A stretch of DNA of 64,000 nt from an uncultured Lentisphaerota bacterium (GCA_903896925.1 CAITZM010000177.1:1-64000), one strand, 5' to 3'. Counted from the first letter of the stretch, positions 15,267 through 24,488 are shown. The notes: generated by a model from the sequence alone, not told the origin. A program made the numbers and translations.

Positions 15267-16117
15267 GCCAAGCCCGGAATCGTATCCAGGCCCCGTTTAC
15301 GTCTGATCCAGCTGCGCCGGGACGCAGCGCACCCGTCGTGCGCAGCCGCGCCGCACGACTGCCGCCCCTCTCTCCCTCACGAAATTGCGCCCCAATGGAA
15401 GCTTGCTTTTGCGGGGCGCTGCGCAAAAAAAGCGCGTGATTCTCAGCGGCATAGTGCGGGAGAAAAGCGCCCCCTCCAGCGCCAAAGCAATTTCTTATCT
15501 GGCTCTGTCCTCATGCAGCCGACCCCTGGGCCGTTCTCTTGCCGGCCAGCAAGGTGGATGGCGAGCGGAAGCAAAGCCGAGAAATGGTTTCGTGATGCGA
15601 TCAAAATTTCTGCAGTGCGTTTACGGTTCTCAAGAATCCGGAGTTACGCCCCGTAACACTGGAGCGCTTTTGAGGGCGCAGGTGCGCCGTGGGCTGAATC
15701 AACTGAGCAATGGAATCGACCGAGAAGCCCACCTTATGCCCATCACCGTCATGGCTGCTCGTCCAACTCCTTGTGGCCCGTTGCCGCCAGCAATGCCCGA
15801 TGGTCGCGGCCAACAGCCGAAAAATAAATTTCAACGCACGAAAAGGGAAGGTTCAAATGCACGCCGGCATGGGAGCCGGAAAATGGTGCCGGAAATTGAT
15901 TGAGCTATTTTTGAGGCGTGCTACTCTGTGAGAAGTTAGTTTGTGAGAAACCTGGCCGGTTGCCGGTGGTATGTTGGTTTGGCGGGTGGCTTGTTTGCGA
16001 CGCCAAAGTCAAAGTTTATGGAGGGGGGGGCTCGGAACTGCTCGTGGACGCGGTTTTGACGGTGCAGAATATCAAACAGGGGAGACGAGGTATGTTTGGT
16101 GACGTGAAGGATACACG
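15267..16117. other. 850-bp spacer with no supported gene
   Basis: The stretch contains several short open frames on both strands, none with protein-like character or a good start. Composition falls from the GC-rich left side toward a more balanced one. A possible long-range stem pairs GGGGCGCT (15413-15420) with AGCGCCCC (15466-15473), but the loop is 45 nt and nothing supports an RNA gene. It probably marks the junction with the next, compositionally different gene group. Confidence 0.5.
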
Positions 16118-17002
16118 ATGAATTGTCGCCTGCAGGCTGGCGCTGGCATCTGGCTGGTGATGACGTTTGCGAGTCCGGCGTGGGCTGGTGGCTTGACTCT
16201 CGCTGCGGAAGAGTTGGACGTTGATTATAGTTATGCTGGAAAGGCGGCAGTCACCGGTTCAGGGTTGGCGGGCATTGCGTCGGACGAGCACAGTGCGGGC
16301 GTGAAGTACGTGGTGATGCCGCAAGTGACGCAGGATTTTCTGTTGCGGGCCGGCGCTGAGTGGCAGCGGTTTTCCTTTGGCGTGCCGACGGGTGCGCCGG
16401 TGCCAGCCACGCTGCAACAACTCAACGCAGTCATCGGTTGCGACTACCAAGTGGGCGGGCAATGGATCGTGCGCGCCGAAGTGAAGCCCGGCCTTTACAG
16501 CGATTTTGCGGAAGTCACCAGCCGGGACATGGACGCTCGGGTTGTGCTGACCGTCGTATACCTGGCCAACCCGGACTTGCAATGGCTGCTGGGGTTGTAC
16601 GTGGACGTGCGGAGCGAGTACCCGGTCTTGCCGCTTGCGGGCGTCCGCTGGAAATTTGCGGACGCTTGGACGCTGGATTTTATGCTGCCCAAGCCCCGGT
16701 TGGAGTACGACGTGAATGACCGGAATCAGCTTTTTCTTGGGGCCGATATCGTGGCCGGCACCTTTCGAGTCGGCGACCATTTTGGCACGGATAACGGTTT
16801 GGCAAAACTGGATGGGCAAACAGTTGATTACTGGGAAGTGCGTTTTGGTGCTGGATGGGCGTGGACGATCACGCAGACGCTCCAGTTGGAGGCGGAAGCC
16901 GGTTGCCTCGCGTTCCGGGAATTTAATTTCTTCAACGCCGCGACCGATTACCGGTGCCAGGCGGCACCGTATGGTCAGTTTGCCTGTCACGCCCGGTTTT
17001 GA
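16118..17002 (+). CDS. Outer-membrane beta-barrel protein (DUF6268-like)
   Basis: This 294-residue protein has a signal peptide (MNCRLQAGAGIWLVMTFASPAWA). Alternating amphipathic strands typical of an outer-membrane barrel follow (VKYVVMPQVTQDFLLRAGAE, WIVRAEVKPGLYSDF, DARVVLTVVYLANP, WLLGLYVDVRSEYPVLPLAG), ending in a C-terminal phenylalanine (CHARF), the usual signal for barrel insertion. The layout matches the DUF6268 family of unknown function. Ribosome site GAAGG at 16106-16110. It heads a likely three-gene plus-strand group with the carboxylesterase (67-bp gap) and the Ntn amidase, so it may be a channel for their substrate or product. Confidence 0.75.
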   Translation: MNCRLQAGAGIWLVMTFASPAWAGGLTLAAEELDVDYSYAGKAAVTGSGLAGIASDEHSAGVKYVVMPQVTQDFLLRAGAEWQRFSFGVPTGAPVPATLQQLNAVIGCDYQVGGQWIVRAEVKPGLYSDFAEVTSRDMDARVVLTVVYLANPDLQWLLGLYVDVRSEYPVLPLAGVRWKFADAWTLDFMLPKPRLEYDVNDRNQLFLGADIVAGTFRVGDHFGTDNGLAKLDGQTVDYWEVRFGAGWAWTITQTLQLEAEAGCLAFREFNFFNAATDYRCQAAPYGQFACHARF

Positions 17003-17069
17003 GCGTGGCAGCCGACGTTGAGTGAGGCAGCGCGGGCGGTGTGGTTAGGTTCAGAAAGGGCTCTATATT

Positions 17070-18668
17070 ATGACTGCAAGTCGCTTGATGGCCGTAATGA
17101 TCATGATGGGTTTGGTTCCTTCGGCCCGTTCGGCATCCGACCAACTGGGGCTAAAATCCATGATAGACCGGGAGAAAAACAAACCCATCATAGTCACGTC
17201 GAGCGGAAAGGTGGCCGGATTTCTAACCGGAAATGGAGTCTCGGCGTTTCTGGGCATTCCTTTTGCCCAACCGCCCAAAGGGGACCTGCGGTTTGCCGCG
17301 CCGGTGCCGATTGAGCCCTGGCACGGTATCCGTCCGGCCACAAAGTTTGGGTTTTCCTGTCCGCAAGGGAAGGACCCCGCAGAACCCGCTTCGCTGCTGC
17401 CCCAAGACGAAGACTGCTTGACCCTCAATGTATGGACGCCCAAAGCCGATGACCAAAAGCGGCCGGTCATCGTTTATATTCACGGTGGCGGTTTCCTCAA
17501 TGGCGGCACAGGCGATCCCACTTATGATGGCGCTATTTTTTCCAAGCGCGGTAACCTGGTGTTCGCGAGCATCAATTATCGCGTTCATGCTTTTGGGTTC
17601 CTCTATTTGGATGAGTTTGGCGAACAGTTCAAAGGTTCGGGTGCCAACGGCCTACGCGACCAACTCCTGGGCCTGCGTTGGTTAAAGGCAAATGTGGCCA
17701 AGTTCGGCGGCGATCCGGAAAACATCACCCTTATGGGGGAATCGGCCGGAAGCATCAGCGGGATCACGCTGATGAGTCTGCCGCAGGCCAAAGGGCTGTT
17801 CCAGAAGGCGATTGCCGAAAGCGGCAGCAGTAATATCTTGCGGACCAAGGAGCAGGCGGCGCTGCTCACCCAACAGTTCTTGCAACTCGCCGGCATCAAA
17901 GATGTTGCTGGGTTGCGCAAACTGACCACGGCACAGTTCGGTGAGATTAACAAAAAACTGGCTGCGCTTGTAGGGGTCTTTTCCGCGCGCATGTACGCCC
18001 CCGTCGTTGACGGTGAGGTCATCCCCAGGGATCCGCTAACCGCCATCCAAGAGGGTGCGGCCGCCGGGATCCCTCTGCTCAACGGCGTGAATCGTGATGA
18101 ATTCAGCTACTGGATACAGTATTTCCCCGTTTTAAGGACAACGCCCTTACGCCCATTTATTATGGGCACTCCGCAACTGCACGGGAAATTACAGGGACGG
18201 GAGGAAGACATCTTCGCCTTGTATCAGAAAACAAATCCTCCGGATGCCAAAATTGCTGCTGTTCCGGCCTTTATCACCGACCTGATGTTTTTCGTCCCCC
18301 ATGTCCGGGTGTCTGAAGCACAGGCAAAACACGCCAAGGTCTGGATGTATCGCTTTGACTGGCCCTCTCAGGTGCATGATTATTTAGGGGCATGCCATGC
18401 CATCGAACTGGCGTTTGTTTTCAAAACTTTCGATTCTCCGCTGGCGGCCGAAATCGACGGGTCCACCCCGCCCATGGGCCTTTCTGACATGATGCAGGAT
18501 GCTTGGATTTCCTTTGCCCGCACCGGCAACCCCAATCACAAAGGCATGCCTGCCTGGCCGACCTACGATGCCCAGCGCCGGGCCACCATGATATTCAATA
18601 CAGAGAGTAAAGTCATAGAGGACCCGAATCACGAAGTGCGTCAGCTTTTCTCGGGCATTTCTTTCTAA
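17070..18668 (+). CDS. Exported type-B carboxylesterase
   Basis: This 532-residue alpha/beta hydrolase has a short signal peptide (MTASRLMAVMIMMGLVPSARS). Family landmarks are the N-terminal FLGIPFAQPPKGDLRF (about 60-75), the EDCLTLNVW signature (114-122), the oxyanion HGGGF (138-142), the nucleophile elbow GESAG with Ser225, and GACHAIELAFVF near the C-terminus with the catalytic His. It would cleave carboxylic esters, such as acyl or aryl groups on plant polymers, in the periplasm or outside. The next gene, a secreted amidase, begins 48 bp later. Confidence 0.9.
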   Translation: MTASRLMAVMIMMGLVPSARSASDQLGLKSMIDREKNKPIIVTSSGKVAGFLTGNGVSAFLGIPFAQPPKGDLRFAAPVPIEPWHGIRPATKFGFSCPQGKDPAEPASLLPQDEDCLTLNVWTPKADDQKRPVIVYIHGGGFLNGGTGDPTYDGAIFSKRGNLVFASINYRVHAFGFLYLDEFGEQFKGSGANGLRDQLLGLRWLKANVAKFGGDPENITLMGESAGSISGITLMSLPQAKGLFQKAIAESGSSNILRTKEQAALLTQQFLQLAGIKDVAGLRKLTTAQFGEINKKLAALVGVFSARMYAPVVDGEVIPRDPLTAIQEGAAAGIPLLNGVNRDEFSYWIQYFPVLRTTPLRPFIMGTPQLHGKLQGREEDIFALYQKTNPPDAKIAAVPAFITDLMFFVPHVRVSEAQAKHAKVWMYRFDWPSQVHDYLGACHAIELAFVFKTFDSPLAAEIDGSTPPMGLSDMMQDAWISFARTGNPNHKGMPAWPTYDAQRRATMIFNTESKVIEDPNHEVRQLFSGISF

Positions 18669-18716
18669 CATGACCGTGCAACCCTATCCTTGATTTACAA
18701 CAACAGAGGAGAAACA

Positions 18717-19730
18717 ATGAAAGCAATATTCCTGTCCGTTCTATCCGCAGTTTTACCGCTATCACTCGGTCTGCCGGTTCTGGCCTGCTCTGAAATAGCG
18801 ATTGGTTCCGGCACCTATAACATTTCTGCCAGAAATTTTGATTTCCCACTCGTTGCCGCGATGGCCGTGATCAGGCCTCGTGGTTTCCATCAACAAAATG
18901 AGTCCAACACGAATTCCCATGCGTGGACGAGTAAATATGGCAGCGTCAGTTTCTACATCAAACTTCCTGAACCAAAAACCGGGCCTGTCGGTTTGGATTG
19001 GAGCAGGATGGCAGGGGTTGATGGCCTGAACGAAAAAGGCTTAAAAGTCGGCACCTATTTTTTGGCGGAGTCGACCTTTCAGCCGTCCGACAGCCGTAAG
19101 ACAATTCCGGTGAACATGTTGATGCAGTTCTATCTGGACAACTGTCAATCCGTCGACGAGATTGTGGCCGCAGCGCAAGAAGGCAAACAGCGCGTCGTAT
19201 CGATGCTAACGGAGCAGGGTGAACTCAAACTGCATGTGTATGCGCACGACGCTACCGGTGATTCAGTCATCATTGAGTATCTTGCCGGAAAGGTGGTCAT
19301 CCACCGCCGCCCGGTTGTCCGGGTACTGACCAACACGCCGTATGATGAAGCAATTCGCGTACTAAAGAATTACGAGGATTTTGGCGGCAAGGAGGCGATA
19401 CCGGGCGGCACGGAGTCACTCGATCGGTTCGTGCGCGGCGCATATTATCTGAAACACGTGCCAGTGCCATCCGCTCCCAAAGAGGCCGTGGCCTACGGTT
19501 TTGACACGATTCAGACCGTGGCTGTTACCCCGGGCTTTGATGATCGCTTCACGCAATGGTCAGTCGTCACAGATATAACCAGCAAAAAAATGTATTTCCG
19601 CACAGCTTGGAATCCGCAAATCTGCTTTCTCGACCTGAACGAGGTGAATTTTTCCGAGGGGAGACCAATCCGTTGCTTGGATTTCATCACTCGGGATAAC
19701 CTGAGCGGCAATGTGCTTGCGGCCTTTTGA
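18717..19730 (+). CDS. Secreted choloylglycine hydrolase/penicillin V acylase-type Ntn amidase
   Basis: This 337-residue protein starts at 18717 with an excellent ribosome site (AGAGGAG at 18705-18711). The hydrophobic signal ends PVLA-C24, followed by SEIAIGSGTYNISARNFDFP. In this family a Cys exposed at the mature N-terminus is the nucleophile and the Arg-x-(Met/Phe)-Asp-Phe segment follows it; here signal cleavage before Cys24 would expose it, as in periplasmic Gram-negative penicillin V acylases. VDGLNEKGLKVGTYFLAE and VLTNTPYDEAI carry the conserved Asn and substrate-pocket residues. Substrates in the family include bile-salt conjugates, penicillin V and acyl-homoserine lactones; the one here is unknown. 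Because PVLAC also resembles a lipobox, a lipoprotein cannot be excluded. Confidence 0.85.
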   Translation: MKAIFLSVLSAVLPLSLGLPVLACSEIAIGSGTYNISARNFDFPLVAAMAVIRPRGFHQQNESNTNSHAWTSKYGSVSFYIKLPEPKTGPVGLDWSRMAGVDGLNEKGLKVGTYFLAESTFQPSDSRKTIPVNMLMQFYLDNCQSVDEIVAAAQEGKQRVVSMLTEQGELKLHVYAHDATGDSVIIEYLAGKVVIHRRPVVRVLTNTPYDEAIRVLKNYEDFGGKEAIPGGTESLDRFVRGAYYLKHVPVPSAPKEAVAYGFDTIQTVAVTPGFDDRFTQWSVVTDITSKKMYFRTAWNPQICFLDLNEVNFSEGRPIRCLDFITRDNLSGNVLAAF

Positions 19731-19810
19731 AAGTCTGCCGAGGATGTTCGTCCTCCCGCCTGATCTGCTGCAGGTCCGGTCACTGACCCGGCGAGGTAAT
19801 CCCCAAGGTG

Positions 19811-20917
19811 TCAGGTTTTGGCGGGAGTTGCGGGTGCTTTCTTCTCCGCATCCACGCCTAGCTGCTTGAGCAGGAAACCGATGACGTCGCCAGCTCCCTT
19901 GCCCGCTATGGTGGCATCGCGCAGGTAGATCTCGCACTTCACGCCCACCGCGTCGCAGCGTTGCTTGATGGCTTGGGCGTGGCGCGGATGGTGGACGAGT
20001 TCGCCCCGGCTCGTGGGCTCTCCGTCCGGCATCGAGCAGGTCATGATGAGCGGCGGATCGTCCTTGGTGAGCTGGCCGATCATGCTGCAGTCGGCGAGGA
20101 TCTTCCTCCCGGCATCGGTCTTGAAGTCGTCGCGACCTTTGAAGTGGTAGAACTTGATATCTTCGTCCTCGCCCCGGATCCATTCGGGTTTGAACTTGCC
20201 AATGATCTTTTCCCACTCGGTCATGTCGTAGGTGGCCTGGCCGTTCATGCAGCCGGCGGCGGCGAGGCGCGAGGACTGGCGCAGCATGGGATCGCTGTTC
20301 TTCGGGTCGGCGAGGTCGTCGTGGACCGCGAGCCACAGCGAGGCGCCCGCGCCCGCCGAGCTGCCGTGCGCGACGATGCGCTGCGGGTCGAGGTTGTACT
20401 GCGCGGCATGGAGCCGGACGAATTGGAGCGCTAGCGCGGCGTCGCGGAGGATGTCCTGGATCGGGGCGTGTTCCCGGAAGCGGTAATTGATGCTCATGAA
20501 CGACACACCCGCGTCGAGACAGCGCCGGATGGAGTCGGGGCTGGCCTTGGACTTGTCGCCGCCGACGAAACCACCGCCGTGGATGAACACCACCAACGAT
20601 GTGGGCTTGTCCGACTTGGCCAGCCAGAGGTCGAGCACGTTGCGCTCGTGTGGGCCATAGTGTACGTCCGCATGTGTCGGCGCGGGTAGCGCGGTCTTGC
20701 CAGTCTCGGCTTTGCCCCCGCACTTGCCGGTCATCTTCTGCCGGTAGGCGCGCGCCTCGTCCAGCGTGAGCTTCCCGTCCTTGTTCGCGTCGGCGTCGGG
20801 GAACCGTTTGAGCAGCAACTGCAATTGCTCCGGCGTGACCTCGCGCTGGGCCATGACCGTGGCCGCAGATAGGGCGCAAGCGCAGCACAACAGGCGGACG
20901 ATATATTTGATTCGCAT
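19811..20917 (-). CDS. Exported alpha/beta-hydrolase esterase with EF-hand
   Basis: This 368-residue protein has a signal peptide (MRIKYIVRLLCCACALSAAT). One EF-hand calcium loop, DADANKDGKLTLDEA (41-55), precedes an esterase/lipase domain. That domain shows the oxyanion motif HGGG (113-116), the nucleophile motif GSSAG with Ser187, and a late HHPRHAQAIKQR that may supply the catalytic His. It resembles the acetyl-esterase branch found with glycan-degradation genes. It follows the GH5 gene by 11 bp on the same strand, so both are probably one transcript; the esterase may remove acyl groups that block the GH5 enzyme. Confidence 0.85.
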   Translation of the reverse strand: MRIKYIVRLLCCACALSAATVMAQREVTPEQLQLLLKRFPDADANKDGKLTLDEARAYRQKMTGKCGGKAETGKTALPAPTHADVHYGPHERNVLDLWLAKSDKPTSLVVFIHGGGFVGGDKSKASPDSIRRCLDAGVSFMSINYRFREHAPIQDILRDAALALQFVRLHAAQYNLDPQRIVAHGSSAGAGASLWLAVHDDLADPKNSDPMLRQSSRLAAAGCMNGQATYDMTEWEKIIGKFKPEWIRGEDEDIKFYHFKGRDDFKTDAGRKILADCSMIGQLTKDDPPLIMTCSMPDGEPTSRGELVHHPRHAQAIKQRCDAVGVKCEIYLRDATIAGKGAGDVIGFLLKQLGVDAEKKAPATPAKT

Positions 20918-20928
20918 GCGCTCAACTT

Positions 20929-22806
20929 TCAGGGGTGGAAAATTTCCACGCGATCAAGCTCGGCCGCGCCGCGCCAGAGGATCTTGAACTGCGTCTGGCC
21001 GGGTGGCACGGAGGCTTCGTAGGTGACCATGGTGCGGCTCTGGCCGCCGGCGGCGCCGCGGTGTGGCATCGCGAGTTTGCGCTCGGTCCGCTGGGGCTGC
21101 AAATCGGTGAAGGTTGTGCCATCGCGAGAAACCTGCAACGTGAGATCGGCGGTATCCTTCGCGAAAAACACAACGACCTTGACCGACTCCATCGGCGCGG
21201 GCACTTGATAGGTGACGAAGTCGTTGGTGCTGCCCTTGGCGCGGAACAGGTATTCGGCGTAGAGGCAGTTGTACTCGTTGTTCAGCTGCAGCCCGGAGGA
21301 CTTGGCGCTGACGCGGGAGAAATCCTGCAACTCGTCCACGAAGCAGACGCGCTGCACCGCGACCGGGCCGACGACATTCGACGGCTGTGACGAGCCCGAG
21401 GCGTTGCGCGCGACCACGCGATAACAATAGGACGCACCGGTTTTCGCCGTCACGTCGCTGAACAGCGGGCGATAGGCGACATCGCCGTCGCAGACGTTGG
21501 CGGCGATGACGGCCCACGGTCCGGCCGGCTGCGGCGCGCGCTCGACGTCGTAACCGGTCGCGCCGGCGGAGCCGCGCCACGTCAGCAGCGGCACTGCGCC
21601 GATCGGCAGCAGTTCGGGTGCGTCGGGCACAGGCACCGGCGGCACGGGCAGGCCCTGAATCTTGAAGGCGGCCTCGCGCATCGCGGCCATGATCTCGATT
21701 TCGCGTTGCGTGTCGGCGCTCGGGAAGCCGGGGTAGTGATAGGACCAGACCGCGGGATAGGTCATGATCTGGTGCCAGTAGAAGCCGCCCTCCTGGTGGT
21801 GGAAGTACATGCTCCAGATCAGCGCGCCGGAGACCGCCTTGTCCGCGCACACATAGTCGAGGAACTCGCGCAGCTTGACGACGACGTTGTCGTGCGTCAG
21901 CTCCTTGCCATCGATGTAGGGCCCAAACTCGCCGATGTAGAGCGGGCGCGGCTCTTTGAGTGTCGTGATCTCCCGCGCGATGGTCGCCGGCCAGGCACTG
22001 CCGACGCCCTTGTAGTTGCTGTAAAGATGGCGGTTCACAAGGTCGATGTCTTTGCCGGTGTACATCTGCGCCTTGCCGGGGACGTGGCGCGTATCGGAGA
22101 CGAGGTGGTTCTTGTCGAGGCTCTTCATATAGGCCGCCATCTCGGCGAGCCACGCATCAGGCGCGGAATCCATCTCGTTGCCGAACTGCCACGCGAGGAT
22201 CGCCTTGTCGTCGCAGTAGCGCACGCCGGTGATGGTGTTCACGCGGCCGAGCACGAAGCGGAGCGTGGTCTTATAGTCCTCCTTGAGCTGCGGGTCGGTC
22301 CAGAACTCCGCGCGCTTCTTGCCACGGTACGACGCGTAGGTGCCGATGCCGCCGAGGTAGTCGCCGGACTCCGCCGTCAGCGGCAGGATCACGCGCACGC
22401 CGTATTTGTTGCCGAGCGCCAGCATGCTGTCCACGACCTTGAAGGCCGTCTCGTTGAACTGGCCGGGGCCGGTGAGGAAGTGCCACGGTTTGGCTTCCTC
22501 CTGCGCGCCGCGCATCGGCAGGTTCCAGGTGCGCACGACGCGGAGGTTCATCTGGTCGAGCGTCTTGAAGCCGTCCTCCTGCTCCCATGGCGTCGGCAGG
22601 TGCAGCCGCTCCGGCAGCATCAGCGTCCAGTCGTAGGGCAGCACCAGCCCGGGCATGTTGGCGCCGACGAACCGGAACTCCTGGTCGCCATCCATCAGCT
22701 TCGCCCCCTGGCGCGTGATGAAGTTTTGCAGCCGGCTGGGGGCCGGGTTCGGTTCCGCCGCCGCCAGCAGCGGCGCGAGGCACAGCAGGGTGAGGGTTTT
22801 TTTCAT
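20929..22806 (-). CDS. GH5-type glycoside hydrolase with fibronectin-like domain
   Basis: This 625-residue exported enzyme has a signal peptide (MKKTLTLLCLAPLLAAAEP). A clan-A TIM barrel fills about residues 25-390 and resembles GH5 endo-beta-mannanases: ILAWQFGNEMD places the acid/base at Glu211, and LYIGEFGPY the nucleophile at Glu293. A fibronectin-III-like segment (about 405-470; TGYDVERAPQPAGPW, YCYRVVARNASG) and a beta-sandwich ancillary domain (about 480-625) follow. Mannan or another beta-glucan or mannan backbone is a likely substrate, not proven. A palindrome array (B) lies 230 bp upstream. The signal-peptide DNA is nearly identical to that of two other genes here. Confidence 0.85.
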   Translation of the reverse strand: MKKTLTLLCLAPLLAAAEPNPAPSRLQNFITRQGAKLMDGDQEFRFVGANMPGLVLPYDWTLMLPERLHLPTPWEQEDGFKTLDQMNLRVVRTWNLPMRGAQEEAKPWHFLTGPGQFNETAFKVVDSMLALGNKYGVRVILPLTAESGDYLGGIGTYASYRGKKRAEFWTDPQLKEDYKTTLRFVLGRVNTITGVRYCDDKAILAWQFGNEMDSAPDAWLAEMAAYMKSLDKNHLVSDTRHVPGKAQMYTGKDIDLVNRHLYSNYKGVGSAWPATIAREITTLKEPRPLYIGEFGPYIDGKELTHDNVVVKLREFLDYVCADKAVSGALIWSMYFHHQEGGFYWHQIMTYPAVWSYHYPGFPSADTQREIEIMAAMREAAFKIQGLPVPPVPVPDAPELLPIGAVPLLTWRGSAGATGYDVERAPQPAGPWAVIAANVCDGDVAYRPLFSDVTAKTGASYCYRVVARNASGSSQPSNVVGPVAVQRVCFVDELQDFSRVSAKSSGLQLNNEYNCLYAEYLFRAKGSTNDFVTYQVPAPMESVKVVVFFAKDTADLTLQVSRDGTTFTDLQPQRTERKLAMPHRGAAGGQSRTMVTYEASVPPGQTQFKILWRGAAELDRVEIFHP

Positions 22807-22897
22807 TTCATTTCTCCGGTATCAAAACGTTGCGCCTGTAATTTTCGTGCATGTGGGAGGCAACCGTTCCCGCGGCGGCGTGTGGCTGGTTTCATTC

Positions 22898-22938
22898 CGC
22901 GGGTCTGGAAGCCCCGCCCACAAAGCGGTTTTCTGCAG
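22898..22938. repeat. Degenerate GGGGCTGGAAGCCCCGCCCACA hairpin
   Basis: A decayed copy of a hairpin whose cleaner version is at 55155-55190. The right flank CCCGCCCACAAAG and a trailing CTGCAG are kept, while the left arm has mutated. It lies between the GH5 start and palindrome array B. Confidence 0.5.
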
Positions 22939-22997
22939 CGGCTTGCCTGTCCCGGCGAAGTGCTTCGATGAAGCCGGGAGGTCGCTGCCACCGTGTT

Positions 22998-23076
22998 TTC
23001 CATGCCGTGCAAAGGTCACGGCGGCATATTTCCAAGGATTGGATAAAAAGGACAGCCCCATTTCCAAGGCCGGGGA
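22998..23076 (-). promoter_or_regulatory. Palindrome array B
   Basis: Sites are TATTTCCAAGGATTGGATAA (centre 23037) and ATTTCCAAGGCCGGGG (centre 23069), 32 bp apart. A half-site TTCCAT at 22998-23003 falls exactly one more 32-bp step to the left. GGACAGCCCCATTT between the sites matches loci A and D. The array lies between the divergent GH5 gene (start 22806) and Mrp gene (start 23129) and could serve either. Confidence 0.6.
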
Positions 23077-23128
23077 CAAGTGCGCAGCGCCGCTTGCTTC
23101 CCGCGTGGGATGCGCTACGGTTCGCGCC

Positions 23129-24469
23129 ATGAACAAAGAAAATGAAGTTCTCGAAATTCTTAAAGGCATCATCGATCCCGACCTCGGCCGCGACATCGTC
23201 AGCCTCGGGTTTGTGAAGCAGGTGAGGGTGGATGACGCGGGTCAGGTCTCGTTCGTTATCGAGCTTACGACGCCGGCGTGTCCGGTCAAGGAGCAGTTCA
23301 AGCGCACCGCCGAGGCGCTCGTCGGCCAGTTGCCGTGGGCGAAAAAAGTCAGCGTCACGATGTCGGCGCAGACGCGCGCCAGCCGCCCGCTGGGGGCGGT
23401 AGGCGCGGGTCTGAAGCAGGTCGCGACCATCATCGCGGTTTCGAGCTGCAAGGGCGGCGTCGGCAAATCCACGGTCGCGGTGAACCTCGCGTATGCGTTG
23501 CAAACGCTGGGCGCGAAGGTGGGCATCTTCGACGCGGATGTGTATGGGCCGAGCCTGCCGACGATGGTATCGCCGCAGGCCACGCAAGTGTTCCAGGGCG
23601 CCGACGGACTGATCAACCCGCTCGAATTTGAAGGCGTGAAGCTGATGTCGTTCGGCTTCGTCAGCGGCGACGGGGGCCCGGCGATCATGCGCGGCCCGAT
23701 GGTCACGCAGGTCATCAACCAGCTGCTCACGACGACGGCTTGGGGCGCCCTCGATTATCTCGTGCTCGACCTGCCGCCCGGCACCGGCGACATCCAGCTC
23801 ACGCTCACGCAGCTCGTCCCGATCGCCGCCGCCGTCATCGTCACCACGCCGCAGCAGCTCTCCTTCGTGGATGTCGTCAAAGGCATCCAGATGTTCGACC
23901 AGCTCAAGGTCCCGGTGGTCGGCGTCGTCGAGAACATGAGCTACTTCGAGTGCGGCAAATGCCATGAAAAGCACCACCTCTTCGGCCAGGGCGCGCGCAA
24001 GAAGCTCGTCGAACAATTCGGCATCCAGAACTCCTTCGAGATCCCCATTCTCCCCGAAATCTCGCGCCTCAGCGACGCCGGCACCCCCGTCGTTCTGGCC
24101 GGCGGCGCCAGCGCGCAGCACTACACCGCGATCGCCGGCTCCGTCGTGCGTGAGGTCAGCAAAATCCAGCACGGCGGACTCGCCCGGCCCACGGTCGCCT
24201 TCGTGGACGGACGCGGGATCGTCGTCACCACCGGCGACGGGGCGGAACACGTCATCACCGCCGCCGACCTGCGCCGCGCCTGCCGTTGCGCCGTCTGCGT
24301 CGAGGAATTCTCCGGCAAACCGCTGCTCGCCCCGGAAACCGTCGCCGAAAACATCTGCCCGCAAACCATCCAACCGATGGGCAACTACGCCGTCGCCATC
24401 GCCTGGAGCGACGGCCACACCTCGTCCATTTATCCCTACGACGCCATCCTCAAACTCGCCGCGGATTGA
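23129..24469 (+). CDS. mrp: Mrp/ApbC-type Fe-S carrier ATPase with DUF59 and DUF971 domains
   Basis: This 446-residue cytoplasmic protein has three parts. Residues 1-90 form a MIP18/DUF59 domain (EILKGIIDPDLGRDIVSLGF; TTPACPVKEQF has the reactive Cys). Residues 100-350 are the ParA-like Mrp ATPase with Walker A SSCKGGVGKST, DADVYGPSLP, the DLPPGTGD switch and the Fe-S ligand pair in ENMSYFECGKCHEKH. The C-terminal 85 residues form a DUF971 domain (VVTTGDGAEHVITAADLRRA, AIAWSDGHTSSIYPYDAI). Mrp proteins bind and transfer [4Fe-4S] clusters. Such a carrier would be useful to the radical SAM enzyme in the window, but no direct link is shown. ATG at 23129 chosen because DUF59 begins there. Confidence 0.93.
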   Translation: MNKENEVLEILKGIIDPDLGRDIVSLGFVKQVRVDDAGQVSFVIELTTPACPVKEQFKRTAEALVGQLPWAKKVSVTMSAQTRASRPLGAVGAGLKQVATIIAVSSCKGGVGKSTVAVNLAYALQTLGAKVGIFDADVYGPSLPTMVSPQATQVFQGADGLINPLEFEGVKLMSFGFVSGDGGPAIMRGPMVTQVINQLLTTTAWGALDYLVLDLPPGTGDIQLTLTQLVPIAAAVIVTTPQQLSFVDVVKGIQMFDQLKVPVVGVVENMSYFECGKCHEKHHLFGQGARKKLVEQFGIQNSFEIPILPEISRLSDAGTPVVLAGGASAQHYTAIAGSVVREVSKIQHGGLARPTVAFVDGRGIVVTTGDGAEHVITAADLRRACRCAVCVEEFSGKPLLAPETVAENICPQTIQPMGNYAVAIAWSDGHTSSIYPYDAILKLAAD

Positions 24470-24488
24470 AGGGGCCGCGGTGAGCCAG

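Noticed and set aside
15267-16117. Open frames of 60-170 codons and a possible structured RNA
   Set aside because: Frames lack protein-like composition and good starts; the only stem has a 45-nt loop and no conserved RNA features.
18717-19730. Bile-salt hydrolase as a specific assignment
   Set aside because: The family covers several amide substrates and no residues that decide bile-salt specificity could be judged.
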